Of a DNA stretch of 64,000 nt, positions 45,494-58,100 are shown in pieces. The stretch covers positions 19,721 through 83,720 of the forward strand of contig KB303819.1 in NCBI GenBank assembly GCA_000328365.1, given 5' to 3'. A model generated the notes under the pieces. That model had not been told where the DNA came from, did not search any database, and saw nothing but the letters and a program-made list of their open reading frames with translations. Within the stretch, counting starts at the first letter, position 1. The number at the start of each line of letters is the position of its first letter. The DNA comes from Capitella teleta. Lineage: Eukaryota; Annelida; Polychaeta; Capitellidae. A program made the translations under genes and the position numbers.

Positions 45494-48400
45494 AATCGAC
45501 ACAGTATTTGGATTTTGCAAGCAGACTTAAAATACCAATTCATCTAAGTAAAAGGCAGGCCTAATGCGTCCTCTATTTGACCACGTAAGTATAAATGTTA
45601 AATGTATGCTGTTAAATGTATGTTGTTTCTTGTCTGACGATTGGGCAATTTTCCAGTACCATTACTATTCATTAAAAATAGACAATTGTGCTTGCGACTG
45701 AGTACAATAATCAATTATTTCGTTTGTGTTTCGTACTCCGTGCGATGGAATTGGTTCTTTTGTGGGATGATATGAATTGTGGTGTTTTCCGTAATCCGAT
45801 ATATACCAGGCCTTTAGGCTCTGAGGTATTTCGGAAGTAATTTTTTAAGCAACAATAGACTCGATGATTCAGTGATGCGGGGTAAGGGGTCGGGGTATTA
45901 TGTAATTAACGACCCTGTGGCCTAACCCTAACCCCTTATATGAATTTGTACCACCAATTGTATAGTTTTTATATTTAGACTAAATTCCCTTTTATAAAAT
46001 ACAAAACAGCCACTCCAGTGTTCAGTTCCGTTATAAACAATTGAACATGACTAAAAATATTAACATCAAAGCAAAAACCCCCGCGACTCACCTGTTGATA
46101 CGTCAATGGCGTCCGTTTTCTTGCTGCTCGCACATTTGCTCATAATTTTATATGCTCATAAATTCTCAAAATCCCGTCTGAGCATGATTTATTTACCCTT
46201 TACGAACCCTCGACATCTTAACAAATAAACTCTAATATTCCGAAGGCATGTTTAAAAGGAGAAAAAGGCCTCACCTCAACTAAGAAAAGAAAAACTAAAT
46301 AAAGAAAAAAATCCTAAATATATTTCCTCTCTTGTCAAGATTGAACCCCGCATAAGGCATTAAGGTTATAAAACGAAAAATCTCGACATTAAATTCTTAA
46401 AAGGGTTGTTTTCAAGATTTTTTTTAATGAAAGAACTTCCTGTGAAGCATTATTACACTTAATCCATAATAGTTTATTGTTAAACCGTTTCGCGTGTGAG
46501 TTTCTCACGGTGGTGCTAATGCAACTGTATGAATAAAGTCACACGCGGACAAGAAAGAAAAAATCCCACAGTGCGGAGCTGTGGGCGTGGTTTGAAGTCA
46601 ATCAATATTCTTTATGGAATACAGAAATGACTAAATACCAAGTATTGCTCGTGAAAAGCAGTCTTGAATTCATTTATTCTGGCTTTATCCGTGCAATAGC
46701 TAGAATAAAATAAACGTGTTTTTTTTTTTTTTTTTTTTTTTTCACATGCAGTTTTTGCTTTTTATACCCCTTCAAAAATTCATACGTAATACATAATTAT
46801 GTTAATTATTGAAATTATCAAGTTGTAATTACAGTCCAATTTCAGCAATGATAAAAACTGCATTTTGGGAAATTTACGAAATTATTACAAATACGAATAT
46901 TTTTTTTCTTAAAGAGATAAGAGTAGATAAATGAATCCAATTAATAAACCATAGGTTAACTCAGTCCCTAATACCCCATTGATAATGAGCTTTCAAATTT
47001 GATTTATGAACAGCTTTGCAGTAGAACACGACCCCACCTTAAATAATCAAACACAATTGTCATGGCGACAGTCACCTGAGACCAAGGTGGGTTGCCATGA
47101 TAACTTCCGCACATTAAAAAGTGAAAGGAAAGGCAGGGCGGAGATCGGCTTCGAAAGAGGGTGTGGGCAGACATATACCAAGGACGGTTTTATACCGATC
47201 GCATGACTGCATAAACGCACTGCTAATAAATGCCCTATACGCATTGAGGACCACGCCTCTAGTTTTATGCGTTGCAACTTCGTCCGTCATTCAGTCAGTT
47301 ACTATGATACTAAAACTCTCAGGTCACTTCTAGTACCGCTCTCTCATTCACTCAGTAATTTACTGGCGTATGGGTCAAGATCATGCTGTTGCTATGGAAA
47401 CACATGCATGAGGCGATGATAATCGCTTAAACGTAGCTTCTTTGTTTGCTTGTCTACTTGCTTAGTATTTTATTGACTCAAAAATCGATCTTTAAATACC
47501 GAGCATAGCGTCAGTTTTATTCTTAAACACGAAATGAAATATTTGCTTATGGATAAAGGAACAAGCCATTCCCACGAACTGAGTATTGAATTGGTTCAAC
47601 AAGTTGAAGCTGGTTTGCTATACTAATATACCAGGGATGGGGGACGCTATTATGGGTCAACATACTCGTGCATGCCATGCAATATCAACATGTCAGCACA
47701 CATTGTGCCAGCGATATGTGTTAGGTGCGAAAATAATGCCACAGCAGCGAAAAGATGCATGCACTACACACTAACTCCACTTACATGTATGCATAATTAT
47801 AGTGTAAGAAAGAATTAAACGACTCAGTAAGAAATACATTAGATTGAATAATATTTGTTAGAAAATGGGTTTTGGAAATTGAATAATTAGGACAAATAAT
47901 TATGTCTTCGTGAATATCACTTAATGGTTCTGTTGCTTACATCGACACGATTGACATGACTGACCACGACTGATCTGTGCTTGCATCCAAATACAATCTG
48001 AATGACTTGTGCAGGCTCGATGAGTGAGGGGCCGCCCTGGTCCTGAGCTTATAATCCCAGTTTTTTAAAGGATCTTCCCCCATCTGACATTGCCAGTATA
48101 TTGATGATTGCAACGGTTGCAAGTATAGGTCTCTGGATGGAACAACAGCTCTATGGATTGCGAAATTCTGTTCATTTTATGGCAGAATTTGATTTACAAA
48201 TTGTGAAATACGAAATACCTCTGCACCGTCAGCTCTCTGGGATTCGAATATACTTCCTCCGCTTCACAGGCTTGTGTCTCAGCTGAATGAATAGATATGG
48301 TCTACTGCACGCGTGAGCTGCAGGCAGTGGCTTTAAAAAATAAAGATTTAAATGCCGCAGCATGACTGTGTTTATTCATGTATAGAAAAACGATATAAGC

Positions 48401-50200
48401 ACCAAGAATTAAAAATTAAAGCATTCGTTTTTGATTCTACAGGTTCTCGAACGAAGCAAATATGATGTTTATCTCTGCGTATACTTGTGGACCCTCCTCA
48501 ATCGCACTGTTTAGGGTGTCTGCAATGTATTTAAGAGAAAATAAATTTCACTTAAAAAAATTACTTCTGTCTTTGTGAACTGGAGTTTTAAAACTTCTGA
48601 CACACTAAAACTTCCATAAAAGCTAATTGTTTGCAATCAACACTATTAGTTAACAGCATTACTCTCCGTTTGAAAGACATTTATTCCAGTAGAAGAACAT
48701 TCAACCTACAATTCAAATTAATTGTGTTTAGTCAAACAGTGATGCGTTTATTTCAGTTCATCATATTCAATTTTAGTGCTTTAGTTAGTACATTGGTAAA
48801 CGATACAAAAAAGGACATAATTATATTGCTTCTGATAGCTAATAAACCAAACACACTTTGGCTCAAATCCCCCATTGTAAATCAAACACCCACGACGACA
48901 TAATGCAAAGGAGAGGAGTTGGGATTAAACACAAAAAGCGTATCGAGAATATTCTGCCATATAAATATTTTCACCAAACTCTACCCAATCAGTTTCTGCC
49001 TCTTTCGTAGGTCGTGTCTAACTGCTAACTATAATTATTATAATTAACCGTGAGTGTGTATTTTAGTTAAAGAAGTGTTTCGAATATTCTACAATTGGTT
49101 TAATTATAGTTGCTATAGGCACATTGTACCGTTCAAAGACATCGCAGCATGGTGAATGGGCGATGCTACTGTAAATGCATTTATTTTAAACAATTTAATG
49201 GGCACTTTTCTACCTCTGTACCATTTTTGACCTTAGTACCATTGCCTACGCCCTATGCGATCGTATCAACAATATCCATCACTTCCATTGATCATTATTC
49301 CACTGTTATATAACCTTACGCTGGTGGTAGGGATCACTCAAAGGCTTTGAAATCTCATGAAAACGCCGCAGTGGCAGAGGGTTACGCACGCACTACGCAG
49401 TCATCGAAGTTTGGTTTAAATCGCTAACGAAACCAAGTGCTCTACATATGATGGGGGTATAGATTATAACAGGTCCTTGATTTACGACATAAAATGTAGA
49501 ATGAATACAAAGCAAAGTATAGGAGAATGTGAAAAATATGCTTGATATATATATATATATGTATATTTAATATAAAACCACTCACATCAACCTCAGAGTG
49601 AAAGTGGAGCGTATGTTAATTGGTGTCAACTATCAGGTTTTTTTCGTGAGTTGGGGGGGAGGGTGTAACCACTGATTAAGTGATAATTGTTTATTATATC
49701 ATATACATGTTTTACATCAGACACGGATGACTGAATTAAGGGGGTTAACTGGTGCACGCGTGACTGAGATGAAATAAATTACACACGCATCTTGTTGACA
49801 TTATTCAAAGGCCTAGATGGACTATTTTGTGAGAGGGAATTGTCCGAATTGCATAATGCGATTATGGGGCAATCAGTGAGGTGAGCCTTGAGCCAAGAAT
49901 ACAAAAAATGTACAAACAAGGTCACCTGGCAGGCTATTCCATTTACAATGAAGTTCATCCTTGTATACTAAGCAACAAAAGAAACTTTACATGTCTTGAA
50001 AAGCTTATAGAATAGTGCGAGCTAAATTGATCGTGGATATATGATTAGTGGGTCAGTTGGGTATCCATCCATGATGAATTATTCGGAATTTGGAGTTTCT
50101 GGCGGTCACGTGAAATCAGCAAGGATCACAATTTAGATGGAATTATTATTATATTGAAAACAAAAGTGCATAAAAACTTCCACCGATGTACTGAATGTGG
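45220..50200. other. Long gene-poor stretch, no gene supported
   Basis: This is AT-rich sequence with poly-A (about 45,463-45,492), poly-T (about 46,721-46,742) and TA runs (about 49,548-49,561). A short CCTAACCCTAACCCC string lies at about 45,922. The open frames here are short and without motifs. I recognise no exon or repeat family. Confidence 0.5.
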
Positions 50201-50212
50201 TTCCTCATTGCC

Positions 50213-50416
50213 TCAATACAGGTCATGCACCTTCAACACATGCTGCAGATAAGATAGCGGATCCTCTCCTGGGCCAGTGCGGCCCATTCTTCCAATTAAA
50301 CGTCCACCGCAAGTGCTGCAGCGCCCTACAGAGGCGATTACACTGCTCTTCAATGGGAAAAAATGTGGACCTCTCAAATAGCGTCGGATGGAGTCTCGCA
50401 TCTCGAAGTCATCGTC
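50213..50416 (-). CDS. Possible terminal exon with a zinc-ribbon-like CxxC, unrecognised
   Basis: After the acceptor-like GTAGACAAACAG, the minus strand is open for about 67 codons up to a stop: FDDDFEMRDSIRRYLRG, then HFFPLKSSVIASVGRCSTCG, then GRLIGRMGRTGPGEDPLS, then a final YLQHVLKVHDLY. Base composition is clearly higher in GC than the surroundings, and the peptide looks protein-like. It lies 1.8 kb downstream of the RNF213-like stop on the same strand, but I see no link to that gene. All three frames are closed just upstream, so an intron would be needed, or a start at the internal ATG (50,383-50,390 area). It might also be a transposon-derived piece. Confidence 0.3.
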   Translation of the reverse strand, partial: DDDFEMRDSIRRYLRGPHFFPLKSSVIASVGRCSTCGGRLIGRMGRTGPGEDPLSYLQHVLKVHDLY

Positions 50417-50815
50417 AAACTGTTTGTCTACCTATTGGGGGTCCGTGGGATCCGGCGATATTGTCTGCAGTCCGGTAGATGGACGGAATGGTCTCGGATG
50501 ATTATATTGTTATTGGTGTTCGCATAAACGACAACTCTTGGATCGTGGATTGTACCACGAATCAACCTTCAAACTCTATCGAGTCGAGTGACTCTTTGGC
50601 TTTAAGTGTGCCATTTTGAATATTAATCTTCACGCAGTTGGTCTGTTAGACACTTGCGCAAAACCTACAAATTCTTCTCAGAGCAAGATAAAACGATTAT
50701 TAGATCTCCAGAATCAATGAATAGTAACATAAGATGTATATACTTCTAGAACAATGTCAATTTCCACTAAAATCGATTAAAATTTGCCAATATAACAAAC
50801 AAACGGTAGAATAAA

Positions 50816-50828
50816 TGACCTTTGACCT
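50816..50828 (-). promoter_or_regulatory. DR1-type nuclear-receptor site
   Basis: TGACCTTTGACCT reads on the minus strand as two AGGTCA half-sites spaced by one base. It is listed as a motif only. Confidence 0.3.
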
Positions 50829-50974
50829 GTCGAATCAACATAGACAGATGCAATCATGGACCGTTTAACATGGATAACTGCGGACAAAAATATAAAAAAC
50901 ACACATCTGATCCTTTTTTTAACACATGCATTTTAAGCGCATTGAAACTTTTTATGAACTATTTGGGCTTCAAA

Positions 50975-51240
50975 AAAAAATTAATTAAAAATAAAAATAA
51001 ATATCTGCATGTAGGCAATAATTGAGCAATTCTTAAATCAGGTCATCATAATGACAATATGCGATTGCATTGTGAATCTTGCTCATTTTCCAAGCATCTC
51101 TTTTATAATGCGACCTTATGCATGGAGTGCATAACGCATTTTGTTTATTTATACGCGTTCATTATGCACAGATTATGCACTCAAATACACAAGGCTGATT
51201 GACTGACAGACTCACTGAGTGGTTTAATTACATTTATTCG
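50975..51240. repeat. Second copy of the 0.15-0.42 kb block
   Basis: Ordered similarity to 150-420 in the same orientation (see that entry). Identity looks like roughly three quarters. It may be a dispersed repeat or the relic of a duplicated gene end. Confidence 0.6.
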
Positions 51241-51249
51241 AACACCCTC

Positions 51250-52165
51250 AATCAGTTATTGTGATTAAAAATCAATCGATACAAGTCCTACGTGTAAGGA
51301 AAGCGTTTCGTATAAAGCAGTGAATATATAATACCGAGTGCTTGCACTGACGTCATGCTCCATTAACAAGAACAATAAGAAACGAACTTTCTCTGCAGTG
51401 AGAGAACATGTTTATTATACCTAAGACGGACACAGATTTAATCAATTAAAGTAAATATTGTATGACAAAAATTATATCCGAAAAAATATATAGATAAGAT
51501 ATAGATAAGATATTGATCTATGAAATAAAAATGTTAAGTATAATTCAAACATAGAAGTTGCAGCGGCCAAGGCAAACGCCAGGAATCCTAAATATGATGT
51601 TGCTTGCGGATTCACACGCATGAGAAAAGTGAATGTGCTGAGCAAATCAGATTAAAAAGTCACTTAGAACTGAAGGATGACAAAAGTCAACTCTTAATTA
51701 CTAAGCATACTCCAGCTACTCTTTAAATGTTAATGCAGCATGTGATTAAATGAGTTAAATAACATTGATTTATCAGTTCATTTATGGATTAGACCGGAGA
51801 ACTTTCTAACTTTAGCACAACGCATGGCTATAATGTCCTTTGCGATTTAATACTAGGTGTATATAATTATAGTAAAGGAAAAATGTAAACCAACACGGCC
51901 ATTCACCAGGGCCGACAAATGTCAGCAGTTCGAATCTAGCACATTTTTTAATTTGTGTACGATATTGATATTAATTTATAGTGTACAAAAAAAAAGTGGA
52001 AATAATAATAAATGATTTGCAAAGAATCCACAACATCATTTGATACGCAGTCATACATCGTATACACTTATAAGTAGAATAATATTATATTGTTGAAAGG
52101 AGAATGTATAAGGTGTAAAGTACAAGATCGGTTAGTGTTACACGCCCAACATGTGAAATTCTTTG
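51250..52165. other. Intergenic, 3' flank of the RNF213-like gene
   Basis: AT-rich; no exon, terminator or clear poly(A) signal could be fixed in it. Confidence 0.5.
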
Positions 52166-52172
52166 GCTGTCA

Positions 52173-55100
52173 TCAAAACTTGGACGCCTCAGTGCAATTT
52201 ACAATGTATGTCCAGGTAGCTGCAAGGTGCTTATTAAGTAGTTCCTCGGGTAAACTGCCCACAATGTCCATCAAAGTTGCATCTTCTTCGACGGAAGGAA
52301 TTTCAACCAAACAGTCTCTCAGCCTATTATATACCATAATAAATTATACACGTAGGCTTATACCAAACATCAAGGTTACGTACGGGTAATTCATGGTGTC
52401 CTCTGACTCTCTGCTTTGGGGAATGAGGACATCCAGCATGTAGTTAAACAGCATCTGGTGGATCGTACGCTGCAGTCTCTTGTTGACCTTTGACATTGGG
52501 TGCAACTGTGTCTGCATGTCAGTTGTTATGGCTTCTTTGAACTCATCTGGTAGTGCCTCGAATGGATCCTGGCAGACGAGATAACAGTGGTTATGCCGTG
52601 TCTGTTACTTTCTCAAATACACAATACAGGGCATTAGCAGGCTGGTTTGATTTGACATTCGTGTTTGCGTTTATGCTGGATGATTCAGAAGTGCATTCAA
52701 AACTGTATCACTATTACTTATAGGCAACGGAGATTATTAGATGTGGCTCTTATGCTTCTTTACATGGGTTGTCTTGTGAATAGCAGCCGGAGTTAACTTC
52801 CTTACCTATGACTAGTCATTTAACAAGGGCGGTCAAGCCCTGCCAATGTGGAGACATAAGAAGCCATGTTAGGATACCAATTACTCGCTTACGACTCTCA
52901 TCCATGGAGATTTAATTACTCTCTAGCGTTCTTCTTGGTTTTTCCATCGACTTCATTCAACAAAACACACACATATATAAACCTTACACTCTCCCTTACA
53001 CCTTTTTGTCTACATACACCCTTACATAAACCAGGGTTCGTCATGCGTGAAACTTTCAATCACAGACCTGTCTCAGGTACGATAGAAGTTGAGCCTTCTG
53101 CATTGAGAGCAGTTTCCAGAGATGCACAACATGCTTTAGCTGACATTGCTCCACCTGTGAACAGAGAGTAGGGTCCAACCCAGGTAAGGTATCTGCGCTC
53201 ACCACTGAGTGGAGCATACGGTGTCTCATGCGCAAGGTGTTATCAAGGAAATCAGTCAGCAAGGTGTCTCCTTGGCCACCAATAGAAATCAGAAAAGAAA
53301 TCGCAGTGTCCAAACGTCCAAGCAACGTGCAAAGTTCGGGTAGTTCCCATGATGTGCGCAGCAGTGTATCAATCGCCTCCGATGGTAATTTAACCTGACC
53401 AAAAAAAAAAGGATAAACAAACAGTGAAAAAGGTTGAGAAACTCACCTGATGAACGACAGCAGACAGCTTGTCAAACAAATACATTGATGGGTAGTCATC
53501 AGAAAATATCAGTGTATTCTCCTTATGAACGGTAAATTATTTTTAAGTTCAATGTTTTGTTGTGATCAATGCAATCACCTCATACTTCAGAAGCGCGCGA
53601 CCAGCAACAAAACGCTCTAGAATTTTGTCCTGCAGAGCGTGAAAATTGTAATCACTGTCCAGGGTTTGTTTCACCGAGTACGACTGATACGCGACAAGCA
53701 GAGGATACAGTTCTGTGGTAGGGTCACAGATGATGAGATGATATTCCAAGGCAGCCGAAACTGGCAAAGACCTCTCGCTCATCCTGCAAATGAATGATAA
53801 CATCGTAATATATCAAGTGCTGTTGTCATAATTTATGACCTCTTATTTCGGATGCGTGCAAATGTTCCCAGAAATTCATTCTGTTGCTCGCACAAGAAGT
53901 GTAACAAAGCCAGGGCACATCCGCCAATCCCTCTGGTCGAAGGCAGCAACATGGCAAGGGGTGAGTCATCGTCCACTTCATTGCATGTCTCCGCAGGCAC
54001 CAGCACTCGACCATTCACCACTGCCAATGCAATTTTTTAAAGGCGATTAATGATAATTTCAATTTCAATACATGCATCATTATTATGTTCTCATTAACAA
54101 AACTTAATTCCATTTTCATAAAATGTATTTGAATAAAATGTGGTGCGGCTGTCAATTATTACATTTGATTCTTTTCATCATCTAGATCCAGTGGATTCAA
54201 TATCGAATTCACTCGGATTTGTATCATTTACTTACCATAGTTATTCAAATGTTTTCGAACAGCTTTCCAAGCACAAGTAAAACTCTCCAATAGATCTTCA
54301 ATGCAAACTGCAGTGAGATAAAAGAAACATTATCAGAGGAACAGTGTCACATAAAAACGGATTCTATCAGATTTTTGACTCAATTCTAAAAATAATAATA
54401 CAGCCAGCCGATGGCTCAAGAGATGCGGCTTAGCTATGCACCTGAAGCTGGGAACGCCCTTTTCATTTCACTGATGGTTGTTTTCGAGGCATCTGCTCGA
54501 CTGATGATGTAGCTGTAGCGTAGGCGAAGTCGTTCCAGGAGGGCCACGATGTTAGGCAGGTGTCGAATGGCAGCCAGTTCATTGACCCTAGAGAGAAAGC
54601 ACCGCACAAGCTCCAGTTCATTGTCTTTCTTCTCGTGCAGTTTGTGAAGAAGATTATCCACTGTGATGCTGGGGCGGTACTTCCACAAGGCTTGCTTCTC
54701 GGGAGACTCATCCACTTCATAGATCAATTTCATCAATTTGCCATGACCTGAAGCAATACATATATTCTCGTTGCAATAGAACCTAACATCTAGATGTAGA
54801 CGCACCAGTCTGTTCATCATTAGCCATGGCTGTGTTAGCTGCTTGGAGTACAGCATCTTTTGCCTGAGGGAAAATAATCTTTTATCAGACACTAGCCAGC
54901 CAGTGTTGTGAATGTCTAAAAGTGCCTAGGCTTTGAATTAAATTGCCCCGTGATATCGGGTGATCAATTGGAGCGAGGAGGGTATTGCACATTTGACCTA
55001 CACACATGAAATAGATATTCAGGCATGTCTCCGATTAATTTATTTTTGCCTAGTATGCTCTATAATATCAATTGAGGAGGTTTCATGGGTGATAATTCAA

Positions 55101-58100
55101 CCATAATAAAAAGGTCTGCTTTTGGTGGCTGCTAAGTTCTGTTCAAATTGCAGTCGCCCATAAATGCTGACCTTTAAATGTGTTATCTCTCATAAGTGCT
55201 GACAATGAAATGTGCTATCTCTCATTAGTGCTGACACTCAATGTGCTATGTGCCATAAGGGCTGACATTGAAATGTGCTAACTCTCATAAGTGCTGACAT
55301 TCATCTTACAACTGGCCTGCTACATGAAATGCTGACGTCCAAATGTGAGCCACTAAACAGTTCTGTCTCTGAAACGTAAATCCTAAATTTGGGCTGAAGC
55401 TAAAAATGTGGTCTCTCAAATTAGGATGCAGTGGAAAATACGCTTAAAGAGATGTAAGTTCCTAAACAGACACAAACGATTGTAGAGACCCTACATTAGG
55501 CATGGAAGAATCAGTCTATATGCCTTGAAATGCTCAGTGAACTTGGAATGCTGATCATATTAAAATGGCCCTCTGCAAAACGCTGAATGCTTTCGATGGG
55601 TGCAATGTACCTGTATAACAGGAGTGATGAATGCTTCGCAAAACTCCTCTTCCCATCGGTCACGACCAGCCTTTATTCTCAAGTCGTGTGCTCCTTGTTG
55701 GTTCGCAGCCGTACTGCGCATTTGGTGCAGAGTGTAGTGTAGAAGTAGAAAGACGTCGTCTTTGCTGCAACCAACAGCTCTTTGCAACTGCCTCAGATCG
55801 TGGCGCAAGTGAGCCTCAAGGAATCCTGGTACATCCTTCACTGGTGGTTGAATCAGGACAGAGAGATTCTGAATAGACAGAATGATTCATTTAGTTCAAA
55901 ATAGGCTTTTATTGTACCCTAGCATTGACTGTAGACCCTAAATGCATGGCGCAGTGCAGCAGGCATCGCATTATGGCCATGGAGGTAGGGGTCAGGGACC
56001 GCACGGTTGTCTCACGGTCGAGACGCCTTTCCGAGGATCCAAGGATGTGGCCGGGTTTGGTATTGTCCTCGCTGTTTGGAGTGGGACAGACAATGGGACA
56101 ACGCTTGCATCAAGTACTCACGTGTGCATCCTAGTATTACCCTCCGATTGTTGATGGTTTCTGCCTCCAATAGTTGCCCCACATTCTTTACATTTGCTGG
56201 CCTCCATAGGTCTACCACACTGGAATAAACCATTGCATGAATTGTAAGATGAACGTCTAGAATACTTACGTTTCCAATCACATAGGGGTGACCATTTGGA
56301 CAAACTATTTGTGAATATGAAAAACATTGTGAAAGCACGAAGGAACGTCATCATAATGTGATACTATTATTGATATTAGAATTGAAAATATTACTGATTA
56401 TAAATTGCTGAATACTGATAGTTTCACCATAGCCTGAATTCAGTCATCTTGTATGTCGCTTTGCAGTCTACAGTTTAAATAAAATAAGTACACATCGGTA
56501 TAAATCGAAAGATCAAAGGCTTCACTTTATATTTTAAACTCGTTCTAAGTGTTAATTAGAATTTTGAAAAGATATGCTCCTGCTACCGGTTCGATAGACC
56601 AAGAACTCAGAAAGTCGATTCATCCAACACTCAAACTTATGAAATGATGCGAATTGACATTTTTGTACCCTTCTTCACTCTCAAAACTACGGAGGATTCG
56701 GGATAATTCTATATTATGATCGATTACCAGCAGGATTCACGCATTGCCATTTTCGGACTCATACCATTAGTATCATAACGGTACATCAATTCTTTCAATC
56801 TTAAGCATGTGCTTTAGAATGGAAAAATTGATTGTGTGGATGTGATTTGCCAATAACCGCAGTTATTTCCAAAACTTGAAATCGCTTTTTTTTTAACTTT
56901 TTCAAATATTTCGCTTCAATTGCACGTCTTTCTTGCTGAATATAAAGGGCATTTATTATATACACCATGATTCTCCACATGGCTGACGATTTATTTAATT
57001 GAATACGTACTCCACACGGCCGCCCATTTCTCCACAATCGCTGCACGGATTGCAGCAATATCATCTTCGGGCATCGTGGGAAGGAACACTCCCTATGAAA
57101 AAAAAAATAAAAATAAAAATAAAAACACATATATAAAAAATCACTTCTAAAAATGGTTGTCATTATTAACCATTAATTACCAGGTATTAATAATAGCAAT
57201 GATCAACTTTGATATTGATAATAATTTGTATAAAATTAATAAAAAATAATAATATTAATAATAATGTAATACCATCTGATTCTTATAGTTCTTGCTTTCC
57301 TTTATTTAAACCAATTGCTTACTCTTTCTAAGTTTGTGACTTTCTAATCAACAGCTGATGACAGCGTTGCTGTTACCCGATACTTTTATGTCCTTTTTTT
57401 TCTTTTCTTTTTTTTCTTTTTTCTACTGTAAATTGGAAGCACTGTTGAAGAAGAAGAACTACAACATGCAGGTAGCCACTAACTTCCTAGAGGGATCTCT
57501 GGCGTGCCAGCCATCCAGAAATAAATTTAAAAATTATTATTAATTTAAAGAGGACCTGATTGTTTTGAACTAGTAACGACTGATAGAAGATGTATCCCAA
57601 AAGACAAATACATGTACGCCTTTTGACTGACATATTTTAGACAGTACGATTGCTGTTGGCTAATTCCTATATACACCGAATTTGAGAGGTTTAAAATATC
57701 GCTTTCTTCTCGCGTTCGATTTCAGACTGTGGTGTCATGACAAAAGTAATTCTCTTGTTGTTAACAATGGGAGCCGGCGAGTGAGCATCTTGTTTCAAGC
57801 TATTCTGCCTGAGCAAGAAATTCGTATTTTACTTTGTCTTGAATACCATTCAAAGTTGACCCAAAAAAATTCTGAAATGGTCTCTTGTCTCTCAAAAAAA
57901 GCTGATATAATCGATCTAAAAAGGTTCCAAAATGAACAGACGTCCTCTTTAAATCCTATCTGATTTCTATTGATTCTTAAAGAATTTTCATGATATTTGT
58001 ACTCCATCACCAGGATCATAAGATTAATTTTATAGACCCAATCGTGCTTATACATGTTAAATGTTATCACTAGTTTTATAATTTCAGGTGCACGATATCA

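Noticed and set aside
45915-45940. CCTAACCCTAACCCC resembling a telomere repeat
   Set aside because: Only two units; too short to call an interstitial telomeric tract.
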